Source: JASLBX01 sp035762665
Lineage (GTDB): Bacteria; Actinomycetota; Actinomycetes; Jiangellales; Jiangellaceae
DNA length: 64,000 bases
Direction of reading: 5' to 3'
NCBI GenBank assembly: GCA_035762665.1
Contig: DASTNZ010000236.1
Location: 1 to 64,000, forward strand
The notes under the pieces are model-generated. The model was not told where the DNA came from, searched no databases, and saw only the letters and a program-made list of their open reading frames with translations. Each line of letters begins with the position of its first letter. The first letter of the stretch is position 1. This document shows positions 1 to 7,945 of the stretch, one piece after another. Both the position numbers and the translations under genes were made by a program.

Positions 1-45
1 GTTGTCCATACCCGTATTTCGAGTGAAACCAGAGGTGAACCGCCC

Positions 46-366
46 GTGGCGCTCCCTTCCCTGACCCCCGAACAGCGCGCTGCCGCTCTAGCCAAGGCAG
101 CTGAAGCCCGCCGGGAGCGTGCGGAGGTCAAGAATCGGCTGAAGCACTCCGGCGCCTCCCTGACGGAGGTGCTCAAAGAGGGCGAGAAGAACGATGTCAT
201 CGGCAAGATGAAGGTCTCCGCACTGCTCGAATCCCTGCCGGGCGTCGGCAAGGTCCGCGCCGCTCAGATCATGGAGCGGATCGGCATTGCCGAGAACCGC
301 CGCGTGCGCGGCCTCGGTGCCAACCAGATCGCTGCCCTCGAGCGCGAATTCGGAGGCCGCGCCTGA
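46..366 (+). CDS. mihF: Actinobacterial integration host factor MihF
   Basis: This 106-residue basic protein matches the actinobacterial integration host factor (mIHF), a nucleoid protein that binds and bends DNA without relation to the HU/IHF fold. The N-terminal half is a charged helix rich in Ala, Arg and Lys. The C-terminal half carries the helix-two-turn-helix segment around residues 58-85 (LLESLPGVGKVRAAQIMERI). The GTG start is preceded by AGAGGTGA about 7 bases upstream. It is the first gene of a mihF-gmk-rpoZ-coaBC-metK-priA block on one strand, an order well conserved in Actinomycetota. Length and order make the call secure. Confidence 0.93.
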   Translation: MALPSLTPEQRAAALAKAAEARRERAEVKNRLKHSGASLTEVLKEGEKNDVIGKMKVSALLESLPGVGKVRAAQIMERIGIAENRRVRGLGANQIAALEREFGGRA

Positions 367-404
367 ACGGCACGCCCGCGAATCACGGGGGAGCGGGTCG
401 GCTG

Positions 405-965
405 GTGGTCCTGTCCGGGCCGACCGCAGTGGGAAAGACCACGGTCGTCCGGCGGCTGCGTGCGAGCCATCCCGAGCTGTGGATCTCGGTATCCGTCACC
501 ACCCGCTTTCCCCGTCCCGGCGAGATCGACGGGGTGAACTACCACTTCGTCGACGAGGCCACCTTCGACCGAATGGTCGCGGCCGGCGAGTTCCTCGAAT
601 GGGCCGTCGTCCACGGCCACGCCAAGTACGGCACGCCACATCTGCCGGTAGAGAGGGCACTCGCCGAGGGACGGTCATGCCTCCTCGAGATCGACCTGCA
701 GGGAGCGCGGCAGATCCGTGACAGCGGACAGCATGCGCTGTTCGTGTTTCTCGCCCCGCCCACGTGGGACGAGTTGGTGCGCCGCCTGGTCGGGCGGGGC
801 ACCGAGAACGCCGCCGAGCGCGAGCGCCGGCTAGCCACCGCCAAGCAAGAGCTGGCGGCAGAAGACGAGTTCGACATCACCATCGTCAACCACGATGTCG
901 AACAGGTGTGTAAAGAGCTGGTAACCTTGATGAGTTCCCCAGCGCCGACATCCAGCGCGGGCTGA
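405..965 (+). CDS. gmk: Guanylate kinase
   Basis: Guanylate kinase phosphorylates GMP to GDP using ATP in the cytoplasm. The P-loop SGPTAVGKTT is at residues 4-13 of this start, followed by the GMP-binding segment SVTTRFPRPGEIDGVNYHFV and a lid region rich in Arg (GRGTENAAERERR). From GTG 405 the protein has 186 residues and lacks one or two residues normally present in the first beta strand (RLVVLSGP). The frame is open upstream to codon 363, a CTG overlapping the mihF stop (CTGA), with a perfect GGAGG at 352-356, six bases before it. The true start may therefore be CTG 363, giving 200 residues. No ATG, GTG or TTG lies between. The product call is secure; the start is not. Confidence 0.93.
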   Translation: MVLSGPTAVGKTTVVRRLRASHPELWISVSVTTRFPRPGEIDGVNYHFVDEATFDRMVAAGEFLEWAVVHGHAKYGTPHLPVERALAEGRSCLLEIDLQGARQIRDSGQHALFVFLAPPTWDELVRRLVGRGTENAAERERRLATAKQELAAEDEFDITIVNHDVEQVCKELVTLMSSPAPTSSAG

Positions 966-1012
966 GAACGCCAGTCAACAGTCAACCCCCTTCTGAGCCC
1001 GGAGGCAGCAAC

Positions 1013-1297
1013 GTGTCCGGAACCCACGGCGTGGCCGAGGGCATCACGTACCCACCCATCGACGACCTGCTCGAGAAGACCGACTCCAAGTACGCCCTGG
1101 TCATCTACGCCGCCAAGCGCGCGCGGCAGATCAACGCGTACTACTCGCAGCTCGGTGAGGGGCTGCTCGAGTACGTCGGCCCACTCGTCGAAACGCAGGT
1201 TCAGGAGAAGGCGTTGTCGATCGCGCTACGCGAGATCGACCAGGGCCTGCTCACCGCCGAGCTGCCGCCGGCACCCGCTCAGGCAGAGCAGGAGTAA
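1013..1297 (+). CDS. rpoZ: DNA-directed RNA polymerase omega subunit
   Basis: The omega subunit helps assemble and stabilise RNA polymerase by clamping the beta-prime subunit. The 94-residue protein has the family core: TYPPIDDLLEKTDSKYALVIYAAKRARQIN at residues 11-40, with the conserved K-x-A-x-x-R-A-R-Q-I-N helix, and a C-terminal VEKALSIALREI-like segment. The GTG start follows GGAGG at 1001-1005. It lies between gmk and coaBC, the usual actinobacterial order, and the coaBC start is only 8 bases after its stop, so the genes are very probably co-transcribed. Confidence 0.95.
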   Translation: MSGTHGVAEGITYPPIDDLLEKTDSKYALVIYAAKRARQINAYYSQLGEGLLEYVGPLVETQVQEKALSIALREIDQGLLTAELPPAPAQAEQE

Positions 1298-1305
1298 CTC
1301 ATTCC

Positions 1306-2544
1306 GTGGCGTCGCTGAGCCGAGGCGCGCCCGAACGCCCCCGCGTCGTCGTCGGCGTCAGCGGGGGCATTGCCGCATACAAGGCTTGTGAGGTCGTCCG
1401 CGGCCTCACCGAATCCGGTCACGACGTTCGCGTCGTACCGACCCGGGCGGCCCTGCACTTCGTCGGTGCCGCCACCTGGGCGGCGCTGTCCGGCCATCCG
1501 GTCTCCGCCGAAGTGTGGGACGTCGTCGACCAGGTGCCGCATGTGCGGCTCGGCCAGCAGGCCGACCTGGTGCTCGTCGTGCCCGCCACCGCAGACCTGA
1601 TGGCGCGCGCAGCGCATGGCCTGGCCGACGACCTACTGACCTCGACCCTCCTCACCGCTCGGTGCCCAGTGCTGTACGCGCCCGCCATGCACACCGAGAT
1701 GTGGGAGAACCGTGCGACAGCCGCTAATGTCGCGACGTTGCGCGCTCGGGGTGCGGTAGTACTCGAGCCGGCCGTCGGACGACTGACCGGCGCCGATTCC
1801 GGCAAAGGCCGGTTGCCCGAGCCGGACGAGATCGTCGCGGTCGCTCGCGACCTGCTCACCCGCAAAGCTGCGGTGCCCGACTTGGCCGGCCGGCACGTGG
1901 TCGTTTCCGCCGGCGGCACTCGCGAATACCTCGATCCGGTGCGGTTCATCGGCAACCGCTCGTCGGGTCGGCAAGGTTACGCGCTGGCAAGAGCAGCCGC
2001 CGCGCGCGGCGCTCGCGTGACCCTCGTCGCGGCGAACGTCAGCCTGCCGGACCCGGCGGGTACGGACGTGGTGCCGGTAGGCACTGCCGAAGAGTTGCGG
2101 GCCGCTGTCCTCGAGTCGGCCGGTACCGCGGACGCCGTCGTGATGGCAGCGGCCGTTGCCGACTTCCGCCCGCGCTCATACGCAGCGGCAAAAATCAAGA
2201 AGACGGCGGAGCAGGCCGTCCCCACGGTGGAGCTGGAACAGACGCCGGACGTTCTCGCGGAGCTGTCGGCGACCCGCCGGCGCGACGGGCAAGTCGTGGT
2301 CGGCTTCGCCGCCGAGACAGGTGACGAGGCCGGCAGCGTGCTCGAACACGGCCGCGCCAAGCTGGCCGCAAAAGGCTGCGACCTGCTCGTAGTGAACGAG
2401 GTCGGGCGGCAACGCGGTTTCGAAAGCGAGCAGAACGAGGCGGTCATCCTCGGCGCGGACGGCTCCACGACCCCGGTTCCACTCGGACCCAAGGCAGCTT
2501 TGGCCCACGCAGTGTGGGATCTGGTTGCCGACCGGTTAGGGTAG
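1306..2544 (+). CDS. coaBC: Bifunctional phosphopantothenoylcysteine decarboxylase/phosphopantothenate-cysteine ligase
   Basis: CoaBC makes 4'-phosphopantetheine for coenzyme A: the CoaB half joins phosphopantothenate to cysteine with CTP and the CoaC half decarboxylates the product with FMN. Residues 1-190 are the flavoprotein CoaC domain, with the start VVVGVSGGIAAYKACEVVRGL and the PAMHTEMWEN variant of the PxMNxxMW motif. The flap is LTGADSGKGRLPEP, without the cysteine that E. coli CoaC uses there; as far as I recall this is usual in actinobacterial homologues. Residues 195-412 are CoaB, with VSAGGTREYLDPVRFIGNRS and the AAAVADFRP...KIKK active-site segment. GTG start, with the ribosome site AGGAGT inside the end of rpoZ. 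The length of 412 residues is normal. Confidence 0.95.
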   Translation: MASLSRGAPERPRVVVGVSGGIAAYKACEVVRGLTESGHDVRVVPTRAALHFVGAATWAALSGHPVSAEVWDVVDQVPHVRLGQQADLVLVVPATADLMARAAHGLADDLLTSTLLTARCPVLYAPAMHTEMWENRATAANVATLRARGAVVLEPAVGRLTGADSGKGRLPEPDEIVAVARDLLTRKAAVPDLAGRHVVVSAGGTREYLDPVRFIGNRSSGRQGYALARAAAARGARVTLVAANVSLPDPAGTDVVPVGTAEELRAAVLESAGTADAVVMAAAVADFRPRSYAAAKIKKTAEQAVPTVELEQTPDVLAELSATRRRDGQVVVGFAAETGDEAGSVLEHGRAKLAAKGCDLLVVNEVGRQRGFESEQNEAVILGADGSTTPVPLGPKAALAHAVWDLVADRLG

Positions 2545-2612
2545 GCGCGCACCGCCCGCGGCCCGTAAGGTGACCACGTGGCGGACACGCCGGGCCGATG
2601 TCCGACACGTCG

Positions 2613-2618
2613 CATAAT
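2613..2618 (+). promoter_or_regulatory. Possible metK promoter -10 (CATAAT)
   Basis: In the 139-bp gap between coaBC and metK the only AT-rich hexamer is CATAAT, about 65 bases before the metK ATG. It resembles a sigma-A -10 box, but no good -35 can be seen 17-18 bases upstream. The leader that follows contains the ribosome site AGGAG. I see no SAM riboswitch fold here. Low confidence. Confidence 0.3.
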
Positions 2619-2683
2619 CTTCGTGGAGGCATGCGCCCGGCGCGAGCCCGCCGTTCGTCGATATCCGACAGGAGTTGCTCTCA

Positions 2684-3880
2684 ATGTCGCGTCGTCTGTT
2701 TACTTCGGAGTCGGTCACCGAGGGTCACCCCGACAAGATCTGCGACCAGATCAGCGACAAGGTTCTCGATGCCCTGCTCAAGGACGACCCGTCGAGCCGG
2801 GTAGCGGTCGAGACCTTCGTCACCACCGGCCTGGTGCACGTCGGTGGAGAAGTCACGACGCAGGCCTACGCCGACATTCCAGGGCTGGTCCGCGAGACGA
2901 TCCTCGACATCGGCTACGACTCCTCGACCAAGGGATTCGACGGCAACTCGTGCGGCGTGTCCGTTTCCATCGGTTCCCAGTCGCCGGACATCGCGCAAGG
3001 CGTCGACGACGCGTGGGAGCACCGCGTCGACGCTGCGCATTCGTCTGATCCGCTCGACCGGCAGGGGGCGGGCGACCAGGGCCTGATGTTCGGGTACGCG
3101 TGCAATGAGACGGCGGAGTTGATGCCGCTGCCGATCAGCATCGCGCACCGGCTCGCCCAGCAATTATCCGAGGTCCGCAAGTCCGGCGTCGTGCCTTACC
3201 TGCGGCCCGACGGCAAGACCCAGGTGACCATCGACTACGACGGCGATCGACCGGTCCGGATCGACACCGTGGTGGTATCGACGCAGCATGCCGCCAATAT
3301 CGACCTGGACAACCTGCTCACACCCGATATCGAGCAGCACGTCGTCAAGCCCGTCCTGGAGACTTTCGAGGTCGACAGTGACGGCCTCCGGTTGCTGGTC
3401 AACCCCACCGGCCGGTTCGAGGTAGGCGGACCGATGGGTGACGCCGGCCTCACCGGGCGCAAGATCATCATCGATACGTATGGCGGGATGGCACGGCATG
3501 GCGGCGGCGCCTTCAGCGGAAAGGACCCGTCCAAGGTCGACCGCTCCGCGGCGTACGCGATGCGCTGGGTCGCCAAGAACATCGTCGCAGCCAGGCTCGC
3601 TACCCGATGCGAGGTTCAGGTCGCGTACGCAATCGGCAAGGCGCACCCGGTCGGATTCTTTGTCGAGTGCTTCGGCACCGAAACGGTTCCCATCGACCGC
3701 ATCCAAAGCGCTGTAATTTCGGTGTTCGATCTGCGCCCGGCGGCCATCATCCGCGACCTCGACCTGCTGCGGCCCATCTACGCCGAGACGGCGGCCTACG
3801 GGCATTTCGGCCGCGAGCTTCCCAATTTCACCTGGGAGCGCACCGACCGCGTCGACGAGCTGCTCGCCGCCGCGGAGTAA
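2684..3880 (+). CDS. metK: S-adenosylmethionine synthetase
   Basis: MetK makes S-adenosylmethionine from methionine and ATP in the cytoplasm. The family signatures are present: FTSESVTEGHPDKICDQISD at the N-terminus (ATP and Mg binding), GAGDQGLMFGYA around residue 130, and GGGAFSGKDPSKVDRSAAY around residue 275, the phosphate-binding loop. From ATG 2684 the protein has 398 residues, the usual length. AGGAG at 2670-2674 lies nine bases before this ATG; an in-frame TTG at 2675 is too close to that site to be the start. The gene links functionally with metH at 59.4 kb, which supplies the methionine. Confidence 0.96.
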   Translation: MSRRLFTSESVTEGHPDKICDQISDKVLDALLKDDPSSRVAVETFVTTGLVHVGGEVTTQAYADIPGLVRETILDIGYDSSTKGFDGNSCGVSVSIGSQSPDIAQGVDDAWEHRVDAAHSSDPLDRQGAGDQGLMFGYACNETAELMPLPISIAHRLAQQLSEVRKSGVVPYLRPDGKTQVTIDYDGDRPVRIDTVVVSTQHAANIDLDNLLTPDIEQHVVKPVLETFEVDSDGLRLLVNPTGRFEVGGPMGDAGLTGRKIIIDTYGGMARHGGGAFSGKDPSKVDRSAAYAMRWVAKNIVAARLATRCEVQVAYAIGKAHPVGFFVECFGTETVPIDRIQSAVISVFDLRPAAIIRDLDLLRPIYAETAAYGHFGRELPNFTWERTDRVDELLAAAE

Positions 3881-3924
3881 CCCTCAGCATGGGAGAGCCC
3901 CGAATGGTCCCTCTTTGCATGCGA

Positions 3925-3930
3925 TAGAAA
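3925..3930 (+). promoter_or_regulatory. -10 box of a leaderless priA promoter (TAGAAA)
   Basis: TAGAAA ends seven bases before the priA GTG and no Shine-Dalgarno sequence is present in between (CGCCGGT). The geometry matches a TANNNT-type -10 with transcription beginning at or near the start codon, although the last base is A rather than T. The -35 region is weak. Confidence 0.4.
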
Positions 3931-3937
3931 CGCCGGT

Positions 3938-5959
3938 GTGACTACGCCCGGGGGACCGGACCAGCCGGCGCTGACCCGCTCGCTCGCAGCGAAGACCGCG
4001 CGGCGGCCACGCCGGCAACCCGAGCCGCTGGCCGCGTCGTCGCCGGTCGCCCGGGTCCTCGTCGACGTCCCGCTGCCGCACCTGGACCGCCCGTTCGACT
4101 ACCACGTCCCGGAGTCGATGGCCGACACGGCCGTCCCAGGAGCGCGGGTCTCGGTGCGGTTCGCCGGCGCGCTGCACGATGGCTTCGTCGTAGAACGGGC
4201 CGGTAGCAGTGATCATCCCGGCCGCCTGACCAGGCTGAGGCGGGTGATCTCATCGGAGCCGGTGCTCGCACCCGAAATCGCCGACCTCGCCCGCGCGGTC
4301 GCCGACCGCTATGCGGGGACGGTGGCCGACGTGCTCCGCCTCGCTGTGCCGCCACGGCACGCCAAGACGGAGGCCGAGGAGTCCGGAACGGCCCCCTTGC
4401 CGCCACCCGCTCCGGATCCTGGGGGTTGGCTCGAGCACGAAGACGGCGTCGCCTTGCTGACGGCCTTGACCCAGCGGCGCACTCCCCGGGCGGTGTGGAA
4501 CCCGGGCCCGGCCGCCGCCTGGCCGGAATTGCTCGCCCGGCTCGTAGCGGCCACGTTGGCCGGCGGCAGGGGAGCAGTTGTGGTGCTACCGGACGCACGG
4601 GACATCGAACGGGTGGACTCGGCGCTGACCGGCCTGGTCGGACCGGGCCACCATGTCGTGCTGGCCGCGGAACTTGGCCCATCGGAACGGTACCGAAGGT
4701 GGCTGGCGGTTCGCCGTGGCGCCGTTCGAGCGGTCGTCGGGACCCGGTCGGCGATGTTCGCTCCCGTAGCTGACCTCGGCCTCGTCGCCATCTGGGACGA
4801 CGGCGACGACCTGCACGCCGAACCGCGAGCGCCATATCCGCATGCCCGCGAGGTACTGCTGCTGCGCGCGCACCAACAGGGGACCGCAGCCGTGGTGGGC
4901 GGATTCGCCCGCACCGCAGAAGCCCAGCAGCTGGTGAGCTCTGGGTGGGCGCACGAGACCGTGCCGCCCCGGGATCTGGTGCGCGCCACGGCCCCGGTCG
5001 TGCGCGTGTCTGGCGACGACTACGAGCAGGTACGGGACCCGGCCGCTCGAACCGCCCGGATTCCCTCGCTGGCGTGGCGAACGGCGAAGGACGCGCTCCA
5101 GCACGGACCGGTTCTGGTGCAGGTGGCGCGTACCGGTTATGTCGCCGGCCTGGCGTGCCAGCGGTGCCGAACGGTCGCTCGGTGCACCTCGTGCCACGGA
5201 CCAATGGGAATGGCCCGGGGCGGTGGAGAGCCGGAGTGCGGTTGGTGCGGGCAAGCCGGCTGGACGTGTCCCGCCTGCGGCGGATCACAGGTACGGCTGA
5301 CTACGCCCGGAGTCCGGCGTACCGCTGAAGAGCTGGGCAAGGCGTTTCCTGGGGTACCGGTGCGGGTCTCTCGTGGTGACGCCGTCGTATCGGCCGTCGA
5401 GTCCGCGCCCGCCCTGGTTGTCGCCACGCCCGGCGCGGAGCCCGTAGCTCACGGCGGATACGCTGCGGCGCTGCTGCTCGACGGTCAGGCGATGCTGACG
5501 CGGACTGGCCTCCATGCTGGGGAAGAGGCTTTGCGACGGTGGCTGATGGCGTGCGCGCTCGTGCGTCCCGGGCCTCAAGGCGGACACGTCGTGCTGGTGG
5601 CAGAGCCGAGCGCGTCGCCGGTCCAAGCTCTCGTGCGGTGGGACCCCGCGGGCTTCGCAGAACGAGAGCTCGCGGACCGGCGGCTGCTCCGGTTTCCGCC
5701 CGTCGCGCGGGTCGCCGAACTCTTTGGCGAGGCAGAGGATTTGGCCGCGCTGCTGCGGATGGCAGAGCTGCCGTCCGGCGCCGACCTTCTAGGCCCGGTG
5801 CCGGCTGGAGAGGACGGGACGGAGCGGGCAGTGATCCGGGTCCCACGGCGGTTCGGCCTTCAGTTGGCGACCGCCCTCAAGGCGGCACAGGGCGTGCGGT
5901 CGGCCAAACATTCTGGCGGCCCAGTCCGGGTACGGGTCGATCCGGTGGACCTGGGCTGA
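3938..5959 (+). CDS. priA: Primosomal protein N' (PriA), helicase-motif-deficient actinobacterial form
   Basis: PriA recognises abandoned replication forks and directs primosome reloading. The 673-residue protein has the N-terminal fork-binding domain (RVLVDVPLPHLDRPFDYHVPE, residues 28-48), a degenerate helicase core and eight zinc-binding cysteines at about residues 407-448 (CQRCRTVARCTSC, then CGWC and CPAC). The Walker A motif is absent: the region reads AGGRGAVVVLPD, with no GKT. The DExH box is replaced by IWDDGDD. As in other Actinomycetota, it is therefore unlikely to be an active ATP-dependent helicase, which is why such proteins are often annotated as probable replication restart proteins. 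GTG start, probably leaderless. It ends the housekeeping block; fmt does not follow here as it does in many relatives. Confidence 0.9.
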   Translation: MTTPGGPDQPALTRSLAAKTARRPRRQPEPLAASSPVARVLVDVPLPHLDRPFDYHVPESMADTAVPGARVSVRFAGALHDGFVVERAGSSDHPGRLTRLRRVISSEPVLAPEIADLARAVADRYAGTVADVLRLAVPPRHAKTEAEESGTAPLPPPAPDPGGWLEHEDGVALLTALTQRRTPRAVWNPGPAAAWPELLARLVAATLAGGRGAVVVLPDARDIERVDSALTGLVGPGHHVVLAAELGPSERYRRWLAVRRGAVRAVVGTRSAMFAPVADLGLVAIWDDGDDLHAEPRAPYPHAREVLLLRAHQQGTAAVVGGFARTAEAQQLVSSGWAHETVPPRDLVRATAPVVRVSGDDYEQVRDPAARTARIPSLAWRTAKDALQHGPVLVQVARTGYVAGLACQRCRTVARCTSCHGPMGMARGGGEPECGWCGQAGWTCPACGGSQVRLTTPGVRRTAEELGKAFPGVPVRVSRGDAVVSAVESAPALVVATPGAEPVAHGGYAAALLLDGQAMLTRTGLHAGEEALRRWLMACALVRPGPQGGHVVLVAEPSASPVQALVRWDPAGFAERELADRRLLRFPPVARVAELFGEAEDLAALLRMAELPSGADLLGPVPAGEDGTERAVIRVPRRFGLQLATALKAAQGVRSAKHSGGPVRVRVDPVDLG

Positions 5960-6019
5960 ATGAGGGCTTCCTGGCGGCCAAGGGGAGTTCGCCGGATCGG
6001 GTCGCGGCGGTAACACCGG

Positions 6020-6601
6020 TCAGTCGTCCAAGCCCCGGGCCACAAGCGCCTCGCCGAGCCCATCGGAGTACCGCAGCGATCGCACAACGAGCGGCACCCC
6101 ATAGGCCCGGACGTCCAAACCCCCGCCTCGCGCTCGCTGGGCGTCCCGGATCTCCGCAGCGAGCCCCGCGACGACCGGAATGGCTCTGATCGCAAGGGTG
6201 AGGACGAGCGCGGCGCGGTCGGCGTTCACGCCCGGCACCCGTCGCATGACCCGCTCCAAAGTTTCGAGTAGCTCCGAAGCCCGGGTCGTGAGTGTCAGTA
6301 GACCCGCCAGGGCCACGGTGATGGCGAGCTTTCCCGTCACCACGACAGCTACCTCCCAACCCCGGCTAACGGCCTGGAACCCGAAGAGGACGAGCAGAAC
6401 CCAGCGCAGCGGGCGCAGCTGGGTCCAGACGACCACAGGCCGCAGGCCAGCCGACGCGTAGAGCCCCATGAGTCCGACGCCCGCCAGGCCGACGGCTGGC
6501 GCTGAGGGCAGCATCAGCACTCCCGTGGCCAACACGGCGAACCCGCCAAGCTTGACCGATGCCGGGGCGCCGGCCAACCAGCATCCGGTCTTCGGGCTCA
6601 T
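6020..6601 (-). CDS. ecfT: ECF transporter transmembrane subunit (EcfT/BioN/CbiQ family)
   Basis: This is the integral membrane scaffold of an energy-coupling factor importer, which couples ATP hydrolysis to substrate release by the S component. The 193-residue protein has four or five hydrophobic segments at the N-terminal end (LGGFAVLATGVLMLPSAPAV onwards) and the cytoplasmic coupling region RAIPVVAGLAAEIRDAQRARG near residue 140, containing the Ala-Arg-Gly type motif that contacts the ATPase. The ATG start overlaps the ecfA stop as ATGA, which excludes the longer upstream reading. It is the last gene of bioY-ecfA-ecfT, so biotin is the expected substrate. Confidence 0.85.
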   Translation of the reverse strand: MSPKTGCWLAGAPASVKLGGFAVLATGVLMLPSAPAVGLAGVGLMGLYASAGLRPVVVWTQLRPLRWVLLVLFGFQAVSRGWEVAVVVTGKLAITVALAGLLTLTTRASELLETLERVMRRVPGVNADRAALVLTLAIRAIPVVAGLAAEIRDAQRARGGGLDVRAYGVPLVVRSLRYSDGLGEALVARGLDD

Positions 6602-7272
6602 GTCACCAGCCCCCGGTAGAACTCCACGGCTGGGCCGGGTCGATCGTCGGCCGCCAGCCGGCCCTCGTGGAACACCAGCACCCGGTCGTACCCGGCGACC
6701 GACTCCAGATCGTGGGTGACCATGACGACCTGCTGGGGAAGGGCGTCGATAAGTTCGAGGACTCGTCGGGTGTTGGGCAGGTCGAGCAGGGTCGTCGGCT
6801 CGTCGCACACCAGGATCCTGGGTTCGGTGACGAGGACGGAGGTCAGGGCCAGCAGCTGCTTCTGCCCGCCGGAGAGCAGGTGCGCCGGGTGTTCGGCGTG
6901 ATCGCTCAGCCCCACCATCTCGAGGGCCTCGGCGACCATTCGCTCGGTTTTGTCCTTGCCGAGCCTGCGCTTGCGTAGTCCGAAGGCGACATCCTCGGCG
7001 ACGCTGGGCATCAAAATCTGCGCATCGGGGTCGGTGAAGACGAAGCCGACCATCCGGCGAACGGCGACCGCATCCTTGGCCGTTGCCGCACCGTAGACGG
7101 TCACCGTGCCCGAGTCCGGTAGGACTAGCCCGTTCAGCAACCGGGCGAAGGTCGACTTGCCCGAACCGTTGGCACCGATCACGCCGATCCGGCGCTCGGT
7201 GAGCGACACGCTGACCGAGCGCAGGACGACTCGTTCACCGTAAGAGTGTGTGACGTCGCGGATCTCGATCAA
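6598..7272 (-). CDS. ecfA: ECF transporter ATP-binding protein (EcfA/BioM)
   Basis: This 224-residue ABC ATPase energises the biotin ECF importer. Visible motifs are Walker A GANGSGKST (about residues 33-41), a Q-loop region VGFVFTDPDAQILMPSV with the D-P-D-x-Q signature typical of ECF ATPases, the signature LSGGQKQLL and Walker B ILVCDEPTT, with an H-loop in MVTHD. It starts at TTG, which overlaps the bioY stop as TTGA, and its own stop overlaps the ecfT start. The three genes are thus tightly coupled. Only one ATPase gene is present, so the transporter would use an ATPase homodimer, as BioMNY does. Confidence 0.88.
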   Translation of the reverse strand: MIEIRDVTHSYGERVVLRSVSVSLTERRIGVIGANGSGKSTFARLLNGLVLPDSGTVTVYGAATAKDAVAVRRMVGFVFTDPDAQILMPSVAEDVAFGLRKRRLGKDKTERMVAEALEMVGLSDHAEHPAHLLSGGQKQLLALTSVLVTEPRILVCDEPTTLLDLPNTRRVLELIDALPQQVVMVTHDLESVAGYDRVLVFHEGRLAADDRPGPAVEFYRGLVT

Positions 7273-7865
7273 ACGTTGGTTCCAGCCGGCTCAGGCTCGG
7301 TTGTGCGGCGGGCACGCAGGGCAGGGTAGGCGCGGTGCACCCCGAGCGCGACATAGGTCGCGAGACCTGCCTTCAGCAGGTCGCCCGGCAGGAACGCCAC
7401 AGCGCCGGTCAGGATCGCCTCCTCGGCGCCCAGGCCCAGTCGCCACGCCAGCCACGGCACGCCCACTACGTAGACCAGGGCAATGCCGCCGACGACACAG
7501 GCGGTGAAGGCCACGGAGCCGTTCAGGTACCGGCTGACGAGCAGCCCGATGACGAACGCGGCCACGGGAAAGGCCAGTATGAACCCGCCCGTGGGGCCGG
7601 AGATCACAACGAGGCCACCGGTGGCATTGGCGAAAACGGGAAGACCGATCGCCCCTAGGACGACGTACGCCAGTGCGGCGAGGCCGCCCCGCACCGCGCC
7701 GAGCACGAGACCGGCGAGCATGATGCCCAGCGTCTGCCCGGTGACCGGCACCGCGTTGCCGAACAGGTGAACCGATGCCTGAGCAAGCGCCGCGATAAGC
7801 GCGGCGAACACGGCGATCCGGGCCAGATCTGCGACGGTGAGTCGCGTCGCTGTGATTCGAGGCAT
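7269..7865 (-). CDS. bioY: Biotin transporter BioY
   Basis: BioY is the membrane S component that binds biotin from outside. From the ATG at 7865 the protein has 198 residues with about six membrane segments and the family hallmarks VPVTGQTLGIMLAGLVLGAVRGGLAALAYVVLGAIGLPVFA and GPTGGFILAFPVAAFVIGLL (both quoted regions are continuous family signatures of BioY). A longer upstream reading is basic, lacks family similarity and was not used. The gene is first in a bioY-ecfA-ecfT operon. No BioQ- or BirA-like operator is obvious in the 80 bases upstream. Confidence 0.9.
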   Translation of the reverse strand: MPRITATRLTVADLARIAVFAALIAALAQASVHLFGNAVPVTGQTLGIMLAGLVLGAVRGGLAALAYVVLGAIGLPVFANATGGLVVISGPTGGFILAFPVAAFVIGLLVSRYLNGSVAFTACVVGGIALVYVVGVPWLAWRLGLGAEEAILTGAVAFLPGDLLKAGLATYVALGVHRAYPALRARRTTEPEPAGTNV

Positions 7866-7945
7866 GGCCTCAACCGTAGGGGGATCGGTGGCGCGGCTCA
7901 CTGCGGAGCGCGACAAGCTCTGGGCGCGGCAGTTGTCCGCTCCCG

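Noticed and set aside
2545..2683. Possible SAM riboswitch upstream of metK
   Set aside because: No SAM-I/II/IV-like core or pseudoknot pairing could be traced in the 139 bases; only a -10-like hexamer and a ribosome site are visible.
3942..5288. 448-residue antisense frame within priA
   Set aside because: It is Arg/Pro-rich low-complexity translation opposite a well-conserved gene, an expected shadow in high-GC DNA.
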